DNA of 64,000 nt from Haloplasma contractile SSD-17B (GCF_000215935.2 NZ_AFNU02000005.1:124001-188000); one strand, 5' to 3'. Counted from the stretch's first letter, positions 36,263-45,261 are shown. Made by a program: numbers and translations. Notes: generated by a model not told the origin, from the letters alone.

Positions 36263-36771
36263 AATAACCACTTCCTTTCTTTACCAGTATTATAACTATT
36301 ATAATATAAATAGTCGCTGTGTTAAAGAAGGAAGTTATTATTGATTACTACTTTTTTCCAAAAGTGCTGTTGGATAAAATTTGGTTTATGTGTTTCAAAT
36401 GATGACCCAAGTTTCTCAATTCATATACGCCCACTAAGATCATACACTGTAAAAGTCAGGTTAATTAATCTTAAATACAAGACATCCTTTAAACTGAAGT
36501 TCACAATAACCTTCACCACACACGCGTAATGGTAGAAGTTGCTTAGCCTATTACGGCGTATTTTTTAAGTATTTAAAAAATCAAAAACACTAAAACCTTA
36601 TACTTGTCCTAAGTGCATAATTAATGTCTAAAACTAAACTGTTTTAGGTTTAAATAAAGATTAATTTTTTTAGTTCAGAACTAATTTTTATGTTGAACCC
36701 ATCCAAAATTAACTAGTCTAACTTTTTCCAGTATGTTACAATTAAATTATCATAACTATTGGAGGGAAAGT
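36263..36771. other. Divergent intergenic region
   Basis: About 500 bases between a minus-strand and a plus-strand small gene. A short hairpin (CTAAAAC/GTTTTAG) lies near 36629-36648 and may be regulatory. Open frames here lack ribosome sites. I see no gene. Confidence 0.45.
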
Positions 36772-37050
36772 ATGAAAAAGTTATTACAAAAGTATGAAAG
36801 TAAAATTATTGCACTAACGTTTCCTACATCAAAAGATTTAACTACCGCTGTATTAAAAGAGGTCAGTGAAACATTCTTTACAATAGAAAATAAGGGTCTA
36901 AGACACCACTTTAATTATTCTGTCATACTAAGTGCATTGGATGCAGATGATGGAATTAGAGTAAAGAAATTTAAACAAGCTTTTCCATTAATTCTTACGA
37001 TGAATGATCAAGTTATGTATGGTATTGGGTCTGTAATTAAGGTTAGGTAA
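36772..37050 (+). CDS. Hypothetical small protein (92 aa)
   Basis: ATG at 36772 follows a GGAGGGAAAGT site. The product is basic, mixed alpha/beta, with an Asp-Ala-Asp-Asp-Gly motif near 64 and a beta-like C-terminus. No membrane helix, no recognised family. Confidence 0.6.
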   Translation: MKKLLQKYESKIIALTFPTSKDLTTAVLKEVSETFFTIENKGLRHHFNYSVILSALDADDGIRVKKFKQAFPLILTMNDQVMYGIGSVIKVR

Positions 37051-37250
37051 AGTTAGATAATGGCCATAAGCATATGAAATGAATGCTGACAAAATCTTTG
37101 CTAACTTCTTGAAAACCACTCTATACATAAATGAGATTAAATTTTACTACCACACAAATGTGTATCTTAATGTTACTTGCACCAAATGGAAATTACTGTA
37201 AAAGAGTGATGTGATTGATTTACATATATATTTATGAGGGGGAGTTATTA

Positions 37251-37631
37251 ATGTATTGTAGATTATGCGGGGAGCAAATCAATAAGAATACAGAAACATG
37301 CCATAACTGTGGATTTCATCCATTAACCGGATGCGCATATTGTCAAAGCTTTGGAAGTGAAACTGACCCTTATGCTAGTAAATGTGAGAACTGTAATGAA
37401 ACACTAGTAAATGTACCGATTAAAAATAATAATAACAAATCACGCAAACTTAAATCTAACATATTCGCATATGATTATTTTTTAGCATTTCTAATACCAG
37501 TAATAGGTTTCATGATCTATATGATGTATAAAGATGACCAAGATAGCGATATCCTAAGGGCAGCAACTAAAGTAGGTTTTTACACATATATTTTTCTTTC
37601 ACTAATATTCTTTGTTATCGCTCTATTTTAG
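37251..37631 (+). CDS. Zinc-ribbon membrane protein
   Basis: 126 residues. Four Cys-x2-Cys pairs in the first 60 residues (beginning Tyr-Cys-Arg-Leu-Cys-Gly-Glu) form a double zinc ribbon. A Lys/Asn linker follows, then two membrane helices (about 75-95 and 105-126). The ATG at 37251 has a GGGGGAG site. Such proteins are common in Bacillota and mostly uncharacterised. A terminator follows. Confidence 0.75.
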   Translation: MYCRLCGEQINKNTETCHNCGFHPLTGCAYCQSFGSETDPYASKCENCNETLVNVPIKNNNNKSRKLKSNIFAYDYFLAFLIPVIGFMIYMMYKDDQDSDILRAATKVGFYTYIFLSLIFFVIALF

Positions 37632-37649
37632 AATGCTTTAATTCAAAAT

Positions 37650-37699
37650 AAAAGGTCCCTTATTATCTATGTTTAGTAGATATTAGGGGACTTTATTTT
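37650..37699 (+). terminator. Terminator of the zinc-ribbon gene
   Basis: AAAGGTCCC (37651 on) pairs with GGGGACTTT (to 37694), with inner TATCTA/TAGATA pairing, then TATTTTG. Confidence 0.7.
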
Positions 37700-37762
37700 G
37701 TAGTACGGAGCTTTACACTAATCGATATTGATAACTTATTAATATGATATATCTGTTATAAC

Positions 37763-38434
37763 TTAGTAATGCTTTCTTTTTATAGCTGCTAGATGAGTAT
37801 CACGGACTTTTTTATTACGTGCTTCATTTAATAAACACAAATTGTAATAGAACTCGTTACATAGTTCATAATTATCTTTTTGATCCGGTTGATTATCCAC
37901 ATATTCAAAGAAGGAATCTGGATCCTTTACATTGCTTGCTTTAACAAATAATTCTGAACGATCGCTAAATACAACTACGTTTTTATAGTCTGTATCACAG
38001 ATATTTTTCAAACATTTTATATGCCAAGCATTTTGATGACTTGGATTTTGAAAGGTGACCTTATTTACCTTTGTATACGTCTTACTACTATTTTTATATT
38101 GATACTTATTTACAATACACTGCTTCCACTCTGCATTCTTATAGATACCATATATTTTTCCCGCATAATCTTTAAGTTCTAATACGTATATATTCCCTTT
38201 ATAAAAAAACATGATATCCACTTGGGAATATGGGAGTTCTTTATGGCTTGATGGTATATACAGATTGATTAATACCTTAGCTTCTTTACCATATCGTTTG
38301 TTGATTTCCTTATACAATTGACCATCAAAAGGATCGTCACCTGGGTATAACATAGAAGTTAGATACTGATTAATATCATCTTCAGGAATTCCCTTTTCAC
38401 TAACCATACTATCAATTATATTGCTGATAATCAT
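37763..38434 (-). CDS. NERD-domain protein
   Basis: 223 residues. The N-terminal half matches the NERD nuclease-related fold: Glu in a helix near 40, then Ser-Gln-Val-Asp-Ile-Met-Phe and Ile-Tyr-Val-Leu-Glu-Leu-Lys (PD-(D/E)xK-like acids Asp and Glu with Lys, about 73-92), then a Gly-x-Ile/Val strand. The C-terminal part has Val-Val-Val-Phe-Ser-Asp. A DNA-cleaving role is inferred. It follows the coiled-coil gene by 35 bases and probably belongs to the same transcript as the Abi/NTase pair. Confidence 0.75.
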   Translation of the reverse strand: MIISNIIDSMVSEKGIPEDDINQYLTSMLYPGDDPFDGQLYKEINKRYGKEAKVLINLYIPSSHKELPYSQVDIMFFYKGNIYVLELKDYAGKIYGIYKNAEWKQCIVNKYQYKNSSKTYTKVNKVTFQNPSHQNAWHIKCLKNICDTDYKNVVVFSDRSELFVKASNVKDPDSFFEYVDNQPDQKDNYELCNEFYYNLCLLNEARNKKVRDTHLAAIKRKHY

Positions 38435-38469
38435 TTCAGGACCTGTTATGGTGGTATTGACCTTTAATT

Positions 38470-39225
38470 TTAGTTAACATCAAAATAATTATGGTTCTTC
38501 CCTTTGATATGTTGATCAATGTTTTTATAGTACTTTCGGAAGGTAGAGATTACATCCTTATCCCAAACTACTTCCTTTAACGTCTTCTTATCTTTGAAAA
38601 AATGAGAGGCTTGTCCATACCGCTTTTGAATGTCTTTAATAAAATAGTAATTAGGTTCTTGCTGATCAGAAATTGTATCATTGAATTCCACGATTTTTTT
38701 AAAGTGTCTCTTAATGTTTATCCACAGTGTCTGGTAGGTGTCAATATTGGTGTAGTAATCTTTAAAATCGGTAAACACTGGTAGCAGTTTTTTGGTTTCT
38801 ATATCAAGATAATTATACACATCTTTATATTCTTCTAATATACGCCCCAACTTTTCATCCTGTTCAGGGTCTTTCTTAAACTCATTAATCTGATAGATAA
38901 ATTGATCACTTTTTTGTTTTTGTTCCTCTAAGATTTTATTCAGGTTTTCGCTATACGTAGTAAGAGAATCTAATTTCTCGATAAAATAGTCTATAATTTC
39001 AATTAGTTCAATTACTTTACTATCTTTTAATTTTTCTATAAACGTTTTATCACTGACTGTCTTAAATGTACGCTTAAACTTGCGCTTCGTTTTTTTGATT
39101 TGAGCGTTTGTTATTAATACCCTCTGAACTTTTAGTGCTTCATGAATTTTATTGAAGTACTCAATTTTATTTTGTATACCTTTGAGTTTCCTCTTGAATA
39201 GGAATTGTTTTATTTTATTGATCAT
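38470..39225 (-). CDS. Coiled-coil hypothetical protein
   Basis: 251 residues, highly charged, with predicted coiled coil at about 85-145. No signal peptide or membrane helix. A GGGGGAG site precedes the ATG. It sits between the Abi/HEPN-like and NERD genes. No family recognised. Confidence 0.6.
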   Translation of the reverse strand: MINKIKQFLFKRKLKGIQNKIEYFNKIHEALKVQRVLITNAQIKKTKRKFKRTFKTVSDKTFIEKLKDSKVIELIEIIDYFIEKLDSLTTYSENLNKILEEQKQKSDQFIYQINEFKKDPEQDEKLGRILEEYKDVYNYLDIETKKLLPVFTDFKDYYTNIDTYQTLWINIKRHFKKIVEFNDTISDQQEPNYYFIKDIQKRYGQASHFFKDKKTLKEVVWDKDVISTFRKYYKNIDQHIKGKNHNYFDVN

Positions 39226-39264
39226 CTTGCTCCCCCCGTGTTAGTTTATTACTTGTTATTGCAC

Positions 39265-40032
39265 TTAAATAATTACCCTTAAGTTTTCTGGTATACGAAG
39301 CTTTCCTTTATGTTTATCTTTAATACAATTATTTATTGCATTTTTAAATCCTTCTCTATACGTTCTTGGTAACATATATAATAAATTAGTTAAATTCTCC
39401 CTTAGACTATTACCTAAATCTTTTTTAGGCTGACATTCCTTGAGTTCTGTATTTAGCAATATATTATGATGAAAAGTCTTATTTCTCAGTTCTTTAATAG
39501 CATTTAAATTCATTTCAATTATGGTATAATCACTATAATTTGAATCAAATATAGTATTAATAATCCGTATATCTAAACAGAGAATCAGATTAATCGGTAA
39601 ATACATAGTAGATTCCTCTATAATATCGAAAAAAGATGTCTCATGTCTTTTTGTTTTTTTTAAAATTTTCATGCAATCATTGATCGATTCTTTTAAATAT
39701 TTATCATTACCAGTTTCAAGTATACTCCTTAAGAATAACTCTACGTTACTTTTAGACAATGACTCATTTTCATAACGATTATTTATAAACGCCCTCATAT
39801 ATACTTCAAGCATGGTTAAATAGTAAATAATATTTCTTCTTAATCGTATATCATAACGATATAAATCATAGATATGTTCATCAGTTATGTTACCTGTGTG
39901 TTGTTGTAAAATATCTATAACCTTTGAATATCGTTTAATCCCCTTTATAGTAAGCCATTTTTTAAATTCTATTTCATCCTTAATTATTATTCCTTGCTCT
40001 TTATAATTTTTTATAATAATTTCTAAGTTCAT
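39265..40032 (-). CDS. Abi/HEPN-like protein
   Basis: 255 residues, almost all helical. The early Tyr-Asp-Ile-Arg-Leu-Arg-Arg and the Glu-Val-Tyr-Met-Arg-Ala region resemble Abi_2 (AbiD/F) abortive-infection proteins. Near residue 190 it has Arg-Asn-Lys-Thr-Phe-His-His-Asn, which fits the HEPN Arg-x4-His RNase motif. It starts 13 bases after the nucleotidyltransferase stop with a GGTGA site. I infer an RNA-cleaving toxin controlled by its neighbour. Confidence 0.6.
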   Translation of the reverse strand: MNLEIIIKNYKEQGIIIKDEIEFKKWLTIKGIKRYSKVIDILQQHTGNITDEHIYDLYRYDIRLRRNIIYYLTMLEVYMRAFINNRYENESLSKSNVELFLRSILETGNDKYLKESINDCMKILKKTKRHETSFFDIIEESTMYLPINLILCLDIRIINTIFDSNYSDYTIIEMNLNAIKELRNKTFHHNILLNTELKECQPKKDLGNSLRENLTNLLYMLPRTYREGFKNAINNCIKDKHKGKLRIPENLRVII

Positions 40033-40045
40033 TATCTATTCACCT

Positions 40046-40678
40046 TTACGTGTAGTTATTAATTTCTTGTATAAAAATTTCAGTTGATGATATTTGCTCA
40101 CTAGCTGGTTTCTTTTTTACTTTACATTTTCTGGGAATAATATAATTATTACAAACATCTTCCTTCTGTTCTGCGGTCATTATATTAAATTTATTAAACA
40201 CAGAGTTATAGTCTTTTAACTGATTCCATGTGTACAGATTATTACCATTCCTTCTAATAATTTCACTCGGATTATTTAATCCTTTTATAATAACAAAATC
40301 TATTGAATAAACATTCTTATTATTCTTTCTATGTCTTAGTGTTATTGCAGTAGTGGAGTCTTCTACTTTTTCATTAAGTTTTTTAAATTTATTAATCGCT
40401 TTTAAAAAATCCTTTTTTATTGCTGTAGGATCATCTAATTCATTTTTACTATTATGTGTTAATATTAACTGAAAGTCTAAATCATAATGGTTGTCTGGAT
40501 CCTTTACAATTGTATTTCTTGTTGCAGATCCTACTAACTTGTGTATAAATTTATATTTTTCTTTAAGTTCCTTTCTAATTTCACTGATTATTTTTAGTGC
40601 CCTTAATCTAGATTCTTTACTATTCTTTTTACTTACCCTCTGGCATTTTGAGTTAATAGGAAACCCCTCCCATGTCAT
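40046..40678 (-). CDS. Nucleotidyltransferase (Pol-beta fold)
   Basis: Up to 210 residues. Gly50-Ser51 then Asp66-x-Asp68 and a third acid Asp127 in a hydrophobic strand give the full metal-binding triad of the nucleotidyltransferase superfamily (CD-NTase, MNT or tRNA-NT type). The start is uncertain: the first ATG (40678) has no ribosome site and lies about 10 bases after a TATAAT box, while a strong GGGAGGGG lies inside the frame 6 bases before an ATT codon at 40657. It may modify RNA, a protein (as MNT AMPylates HEPN toxins) or make a nucleotide signal. Confidence 0.7.
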   Translation of the reverse strand: MTWEGFPINSKCQRVSKKNSKESRLRALKIISEIRKELKEKYKFIHKLVGSATRNTIVKDPDNHYDLDFQLILTHNSKNELDDPTAIKKDFLKAINKFKKLNEKVEDSTTAITLRHRKNNKNVYSIDFVIIKGLNNPSEIIRRNGNNLYTWNQLKDYNSVFNKFNIMTAEQKEDVCNNYIIPRKCKVKKKPASEQISSTEIFIQEINNYT

Positions 40679-40708
40679 TTTTTTAACTATTATATTATTA
40701 TAGCAAAA

Positions 40709-40734
40709 AAAGCATTATCTTTCGATAATACTTT
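40709..40734 (-). terminator. Terminator of the DUF2075 helicase gene
   Basis: AAAGCATTATC (40709-40719) and GATAATACTTT (40724-40734) form a stem with a TTTC loop, followed by a seven-T run on the minus strand. It separates the MazG/helicase transcript from the nucleotidyltransferase transcript. Confidence 0.85.
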
Positions 40735-40756
40735 ACAAAAAATGGTATATTATATC

Positions 40757-42337
40757 TTACACAATTTCAAAAAAACTAGAGAGATAATCTCTCAAGTCCT
40801 CATCTACGACATAAATATAAGTTCCTTTGATCCCCCGAGTTAGTAATGTCTTATAAATATTTTTAATGTACGCAACTAATTCGCTTTTATCTTCTATTGC
40901 ACTTTTACCTTTTGTGTCCAGGTATTTTTCTTCATGGATCACTAACTTATTATTATGCTTATCATAAGACAGTTCTGGACCTATTATTACACCAGCATAA
41001 TTTAAATCATAACCTTGTATAGTATGTATGCATCCAACTTCATTGATTGAGTTTTCAGAGTTAACCCAGTCCTTTGCTTCAGTATTCCATTTTAACTTAA
41101 CACCATTAATAATGAAATCATACTCTGAATCATCTTTTTTCCATTCCCATGCAATTCCTGCAACTAATCTACATAGACCATACTGCTTTTCTAATTCTTT
41201 TATATCATTGTGCATAACCTTAATATCCTTATACAGTTTAACATCGTAATCATTAAATGTTTCAAATTCGGTTTGATTAAAGTTAAGGATATTATCTATA
41301 TAATTGATGTAATCTTCCCCACCTAATACTCTCATTTGCGATGATAAGAAATGTTCTATGGTTCCATACTGTTCCTTCAGTTGTGAAAACCTTTCTTGTG
41401 GAATATCAGATGGTTTTACACTCTGGTTTTGATCATAAAACAGTATTTGATGGTCTGATTGTAGTTGAATCCAATCTAGTTCTGTACCTTCATGTATATT
41501 TATACCTAATTTCCTATTATTATTATCAAATGATCCATAGTTTGTTATATTTTTTCTTCGCTTAAGTCGATGCGCCTCGTCTACTATTAATACATCATAT
41601 TTTTGCTTAACTACATCACTAGGACCTATTACCATTTTTGCTTTTAGTCCATTAATTGATTTGAATACTCGCTTTAATGTTTGGCGTAATGATGTCATCG
41701 GAATCACTAGTCCTACTTCTAAGTTTTTAGTGTTATCTAATGATTTCATTAACTTAACTAAATATAGAGCTAGGATTGTCTTTCCTGTACCAGGGCCTCC
41801 AGAGATAAGGTGTGTACTATTTTCTTGTAAGTCGATCACACCAATTATAGCATTAGCGGTGCTTTCCTGATCTAAACTTAAAGACTTATATGGGGAAAAC
41901 TTAAATAGGTCAAAGTTTCTAATTTGAATCAGACTATTTTTGGCAAGATTTTTATCTTTTAGTTGATCCCAGAGAATCTCTAGCTTAGCCTGATACTTTT
42001 CCCGTTCATAATAATTATGATTGATTAAACCCTTATTGCTATTTTGAAGTTTAAAAATACCATCAGCAGACATGTACTCAATTAATGATGATTCCAAATC
42101 TAAAGTTGCCGATTTATTAAACTCATTGTCAGATATTATGTGGATGTTATTCAATTTTTTTCTATCACTATTCTTATAATGTTCTTTACTCCTGTTAAAA
42201 GCATTAATCGTTTCTCCAACGTACGCCTCTTTACCATCTTCTAAGATATATACAACTGGCCAGTTCTTCCCTTGTTTAAATTTTTCTATATTCTTTATTG
42301 TATCTTCTTCAAATTTATAAGTCTTAATCTTATTCAT
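40757..42337 (-). CDS. GIY-YIG nuclease fused to DUF2075 helicase
   Basis: 526 residues. An N-terminal GIY-YIG-like domain (about 26-90: Val-Val-Tyr-Ile-Leu then Ala-Tyr-Val-Gly-Glu-Thr) is joined to an SF1-like DUF2075 ATPase. The ATPase has Walker A Gly-Gly-Pro-Gly-Thr-Gly-Lys-Thr (about 181-188), Walker B Leu-Ile-Val-Asp-Glu-Ala-His-Arg and a late Gln-Gly-Tyr-Asp-Leu-Asn-Tyr-Ala-Gly motif. Such fusions are known from defence islands, often next to a MazG-like enzyme as here (24 bases away). A GGGGGTGA site precedes the ATG. Confidence 0.87.
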   Translation of the reverse strand: MNKIKTYKFEEDTIKNIEKFKQGKNWPVVYILEDGKEAYVGETINAFNRSKEHYKNSDRKKLNNIHIISDNEFNKSATLDLESSLIEYMSADGIFKLQNSNKGLINHNYYEREKYQAKLEILWDQLKDKNLAKNSLIQIRNFDLFKFSPYKSLSLDQESTANAIIGVIDLQENSTHLISGGPGTGKTILALYLVKLMKSLDNTKNLEVGLVIPMTSLRQTLKRVFKSINGLKAKMVIGPSDVVKQKYDVLIVDEAHRLKRRKNITNYGSFDNNNRKLGINIHEGTELDWIQLQSDHQILFYDQNQSVKPSDIPQERFSQLKEQYGTIEHFLSSQMRVLGGEDYINYIDNILNFNQTEFETFNDYDVKLYKDIKVMHNDIKELEKQYGLCRLVAGIAWEWKKDDSEYDFIINGVKLKWNTEAKDWVNSENSINEVGCIHTIQGYDLNYAGVIIGPELSYDKHNNKLVIHEEKYLDTKGKSAIEDKSELVAYIKNIYKTLLTRGIKGTYIYVVDEDLRDYLSSFFEIV

Positions 42338-42361
42338 AATCTATCACCCCCATAATAGTAG

Positions 42362-42694
42362 TTATAACTCTGTATACTTATCTTTCTTACCATATGCTTT
42401 TTCCACAGGGTATTTCTCTTTGTTCTTCTTAAGCTTATTTTTTATTGCATTTTCAATATCTACGTCAACAGCGTCTGCAAATAATATACAATACATTAGT
42501 ACATCTGCTAGTTCATCAGAAATGTTTTCTTTGTTCTTAACTACTGCTTCTTCTGTAGAAGTCCATTGAAAATTCTCAAGTAATTCAGATGCCTCTAAAT
42601 TTAATGATATAGCCAGATCTTTAGCATTGTGATATTGCTTCCAATTACGTTCATCTCTAAATTTTAATACTTCCTTAATTAATTCTTTGTTCAT
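42362..42694 (-). CDS. MazG-like nucleotide pyrophosphohydrolase
   Basis: 110 residues. Helical all-alpha NTP-PPase with Glu-Ala-Ser-Glu-Leu-Leu-Glu (about 31-37) and Glu-Leu-Ala-Asp-Val-Leu-Met-Tyr-Cys (about 62-70), the metal-binding EExxE/ExxD motifs of MazG/iMazG enzymes. It hydrolyses nucleoside triphosphates to monophosphate and pyrophosphate. ATG at 42694 with a GGAAG site. It is first in the operon with the DUF2075 helicase. Confidence 0.88.
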   Translation of the reverse strand: MNKELIKEVLKFRDERNWKQYHNAKDLAISLNLEASELLENFQWTSTEEAVVKNKENISDELADVLMYCILFADAVDVDIENAIKNKLKKNKEKYPVEKAYGKKDKYTEL

Positions 42695-43105
42695 GTAGAT
42701 CAACTTCCTTTTATTATAAATTTATTTACATTATAGCAAAAAAAGCGCCAAAAATCATCAACGCTTTAATTTATTATGTTATCAAGTACATGTTATAAGA
42801 GTTTAGTTATGGTGGCGCTGGCGGGAGAAGGGTTCTATGCACAATAAAGATAGTTATTTTATTAACTTCTTATAGACAGAATTTTTAAGTTGATCTATAA
42901 ATTAATCATTATTTTTTTATAAAAATTCTTAGTTATGATCCACTGTTGCAACCCCTATAACTTTTATATCGCATTTTTATTTATAGGTTCTTTTTTTTCA
43001 ATCTCTTAAATCAATTCCACATAATAACTTTTTATTAAGTTTCTTAAGAAAGTATTCTTTATACATACCTTTTCTTAAATTTAAAATTTTAAAACAATTG
43101 AATAC
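42695..43105. other. Gap with promoter and AT-rich DNA
   Basis: It holds the MazG promoter region. A short locally GC-rich stretch (about 42809-42835) stands out in AT-rich DNA but matches nothing I recognise. The rest is AT-rich and runs into the IS66 fragment. Confidence 0.4.
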
Positions 43106-43480
43106 CGCCTAACAGAAGAAGAAGGTTTATGCCCTAATGGTCATGGACCAATTAAAGAGATTAGTACTGAGGTAACGAAGGAACTTATTGTAATCCCTCA
43201 ACAAATTAAAATGGTTGAACATGTGCGTTACGTATATGGTTGTGAACCTTGTGAAAATGAAAATACTAGCACACCAATCATTACTGCAACACTATGCCTA
43301 ACTGCGTAATCCCTGGTAGTTTAGCAGCTTCATCTTTAATCGCATTTATCATGAATAAGAAATATACGAATGGGATGCCTCTATATCGTATTGAACAAGA
43401 ATCTATTGGTGGAGCCCCTCACTCCGAACTTGCATCCATTTTAGTCAATCATGTTGTTACTCCACCTCAATTCAGCTAAA
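43106..43480 (+). pseudogene. IS66-family transposase fragment
   Basis: Two overlapping frames together match the middle of an IS66 TnpC. The first has a zinc-finger-like Cys-Pro-Asn-Gly-His, Ile-Pro-Gln-Gln-Ile-Lys, Val-Glu-His-Val and Tyr-Gly-Cys-x-x-Cys, ending at a TAA. The second, in another frame, starts Val-Ile-Pro-Gly-Ser-Leu-Ala and continues Ile-Met-Asn-Lys-Lys-Tyr, Pro-Leu-Tyr-Arg-x-Glu-Gln. The frameshift lies near 43290. The N-terminus, the DDE catalytic part and both ends of the element are missing. Confidence 0.8.
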
Positions 43481-43803
43481 CCAATACCAGCTACAAATGT
43501 CATCTTTCCATTTTTACGAGCAATTAGTAATATAACTTCATTAAATCTACGTAACCCTGAATCAGTCATTTTAAATCCATAGGCTGTTTGTAGTATTGCT
43601 TATTCCCACAACTCTAAAATGAAAGGTTGCCCATTAAATGGTGACTTTGTATGTTTACAGAACGTTTCAATGAAATCAATTCTTAAATTTCCTGGTTTTT
43701 CATCAAAATAGTATAATGGATTATGTAGGTCTTCTATAAGTTGATCTAATTCTGTTTTGAGTTCTTCTCCTACCATGATGTTTCCATTTTCTATTTCTTT
43801 GTA
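43481..43803 (-). pseudogene. Phage terminase large-subunit fragment
   Basis: Minus-strand frame matching the N-terminus of a TerL: Glu-Glu-Leu-Lys, Phe-Ile-Glu-Thr-Phe-Cys-Lys-His-Thr, Phe-Ile-Leu-Glu-Leu-Trp-Glu, an in-frame TAA near 43602, Gly-Leu-Arg-Arg-Phe and the Walker A Ala-Arg-Lys-Asn-Gly-Lys. Homology stops where the IS66 fragment begins. It follows the intact terminase-small-like gene. Confidence 0.75.
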
Positions 43804-43820
43804 ATATTAAATTAAATTAT

Positions 43821-44141
43821 TCATTCATTTGCTCTCTTAAAAAATTTATCAAAAGCATCACCTCCATCATCAACTTGTTTGCCAAGAATGCTATTTAATG
43901 TTTTGATTGCTGTTCCATATGAGTTAACAAGTTTTGTATAATATTTTGCTGCTTCGGTTTGTCGTTGTGCATCTTTGTTAGAGGTTTGAACAGCACCATA
44001 CTTTCTTATTTGCTCTTGTAACTTATCAAGTTCCACATTCAAAAATGCAGCTTGATAAATTAGATTATCTACTAACTCTGTCTTTGATTCATCGACAAAA
44101 GAAAAAAGCGACTTGAGTCGCTTGTATTCTTTATTAATCAT
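43821..44141 (-). CDS. Terminase small-subunit-like protein
   Basis: 106 residues, helical, with Leu-Phe-x-x-Val-Asp-Glu-Ser-Lys, an Ala-Ala-Phe-x-x-Val-x-Leu-Asp-x-Leu-Gln pattern and a Tyr-x-x-Leu-Val-Asn-Ser-Tyr region, like P27-type phage small terminase subunits. Its position just before a TerL fragment supports this. It is intact but probably orphaned. Confidence 0.6.
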   Translation of the reverse strand: MINKEYKRLKSLFSFVDESKTELVDNLIYQAAFLNVELDKLQEQIRKYGAVQTSNKDAQRQTEAAKYYTKLVNSYGTAIKTLNSILGKQVDDGGDAFDKFFKRANE

Positions 44142-44251
44142 ATATTGAAAATCTCTTTTCCGTTTATCAAAAAATCTACCTCGTGTTTTTTAATTGCCCA
44201 CCCGTACGGTACACTGGATTATGGTATTGTATTGATTACTATTGGGGTGGA

Positions 44252-44845
44252 TTACAATTTCACTTTTAATACATCCATAAATGTTTTTAGAAAATTTAAA
44301 TTACCATTCAATGTCCTAATATTTGTTGTTGTATTACCTTTAAACTCAGTTGGATTAGAGTAATAAGCATATCTGTATTCAACATATGCTTCGTTAAAAG
44401 GATCTAACAACTGAATGAACTTGGATCTGTCTTTCTTGCTTACGTTAGTAATACTACTACTATAGAAATTGTTTAAAGTATCTCTAATTATTTCATTTCG
44501 GACTTTTTTATCTAATTTATCTAAGAGAACTTTTAACTTATGCGTTTTTTGGCTTTTTATTGCATTTGATAACAAATGATTTTGAATTATTGACTCACAA
44601 CAAAAACACGCATTAACTACAAATGGTGTTACGTATGTAAAATCAACAGGATTTGTAATAGTTTCATTTTCGTGTTTGATTAAAATATCATTGGTAACAT
44701 TATAAAATCCCTCAATTTCTTGTTGAAGCACCATGTTGTGTTGTGGTATTATTTCTTTTTCAGGTTCTTTAACTATACCAAGTTTTCTAATCTTCTTACC
44801 ACATTTTACTATAGTATCACCAAACCAAAAGATAACTTTTTTCAT
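44252..44845 (-). CDS. Hypothetical protein in the prophage remnant
   Basis: 197 residues, mostly helical, with several Cys near 80-87. It overlaps the upstream 71-codon gene by 4 bases. No family recognised. The location between phage-type genes suggests cargo acquired with the prophage. Confidence 0.55.
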   Translation of the reverse strand: MKKVIFWFGDTIVKCGKKIRKLGIVKEPEKEIIPQHNMVLQQEIEGFYNVTNDILIKHENETITNPVDFTYVTPFVVNACFCCESIIQNHLLSNAIKSQKTHKLKVLLDKLDKKVRNEIIRDTLNNFYSSSITNVSKKDRSKFIQLLDPFNEAYVEYRYAYYSNPTEFKGNTTTNIRTLNGNLNFLKTFMDVLKVKL

Positions 44846-45057
44846 TGTCTCACCATCCCTAGATTAATAAATGCTTTTAGTATCTTGTCTTTATGTCTTT
44901 CAGGACAAAGATTAGTTCTAACATTATCGTCATAGCAATTTGGTGCTTTACTAGGATTAAGTCTACATTGTTCTTTCATATCAGCTATCCAATAATCTTT
45001 ATTAGTTAAATCATATTGTTCTTTTACATATATTCTAATTTGCTTGTATGTAGCCAT
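44842..45057 (-). CDS. Small phage-type protein
   Basis: 71 residues with Tyr-Trp-Ile-Ala-x-Met-Lys-Glu-x-Cys near 22-31, Asn-Leu-Cys-Pro near 49-52 and a C-terminal Phe-Ile-Asn-Leu-Gly-Met-Val. I recall this pattern from small proteins or domains near methyltransferases on Bacillota phages and mobile elements; the function is unknown. Confidence 0.55.
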   Translation of the reverse strand: MATYKQIRIYVKEQYDLTNKDYWIADMKEQCRLNPSKAPNCYDDNVRTNLCPERHKDKILKAFINLGMVRQ

Positions 45058-45099
45058 TTACATCACCCTTTCAGTGAATATTATACCACGAAAGGTAAT

Positions 45100-45261
45100 C
45101 TAAATCTGTAATATATTTCCATATTTATCAAATCGATGTAATTTCATGAAACGCTTATGTTCTGCATTATGACATTTCTTACACAAAAACTCCATATCTT
45201 CTAAATCACCACTTTTAATATGAAATTCTTTTTTTATTTCATCTAAATTTTTATATTGCAT
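45100..45261 (-). pseudogene. HNH endonuclease C-terminal fragment
   Basis: A 53-codon frame with a GGGATGGG site. It has Phe-Leu-Cys-Lys-Lys-Cys-His-Asn-Ala-Glu-His, the last half of an HNH motif. The first Cys pair and the catalytic His-His region are missing. HNH genes commonly lie just before terS/terL, in line with the remnant here. Confidence 0.6.

Noticed and set aside
42809-42835. GC-rich stretch considered as a tRNA or attachment-site end
   Set aside because: No cloverleaf or T-loop consensus and no matching copy seen elsewhere in the window.
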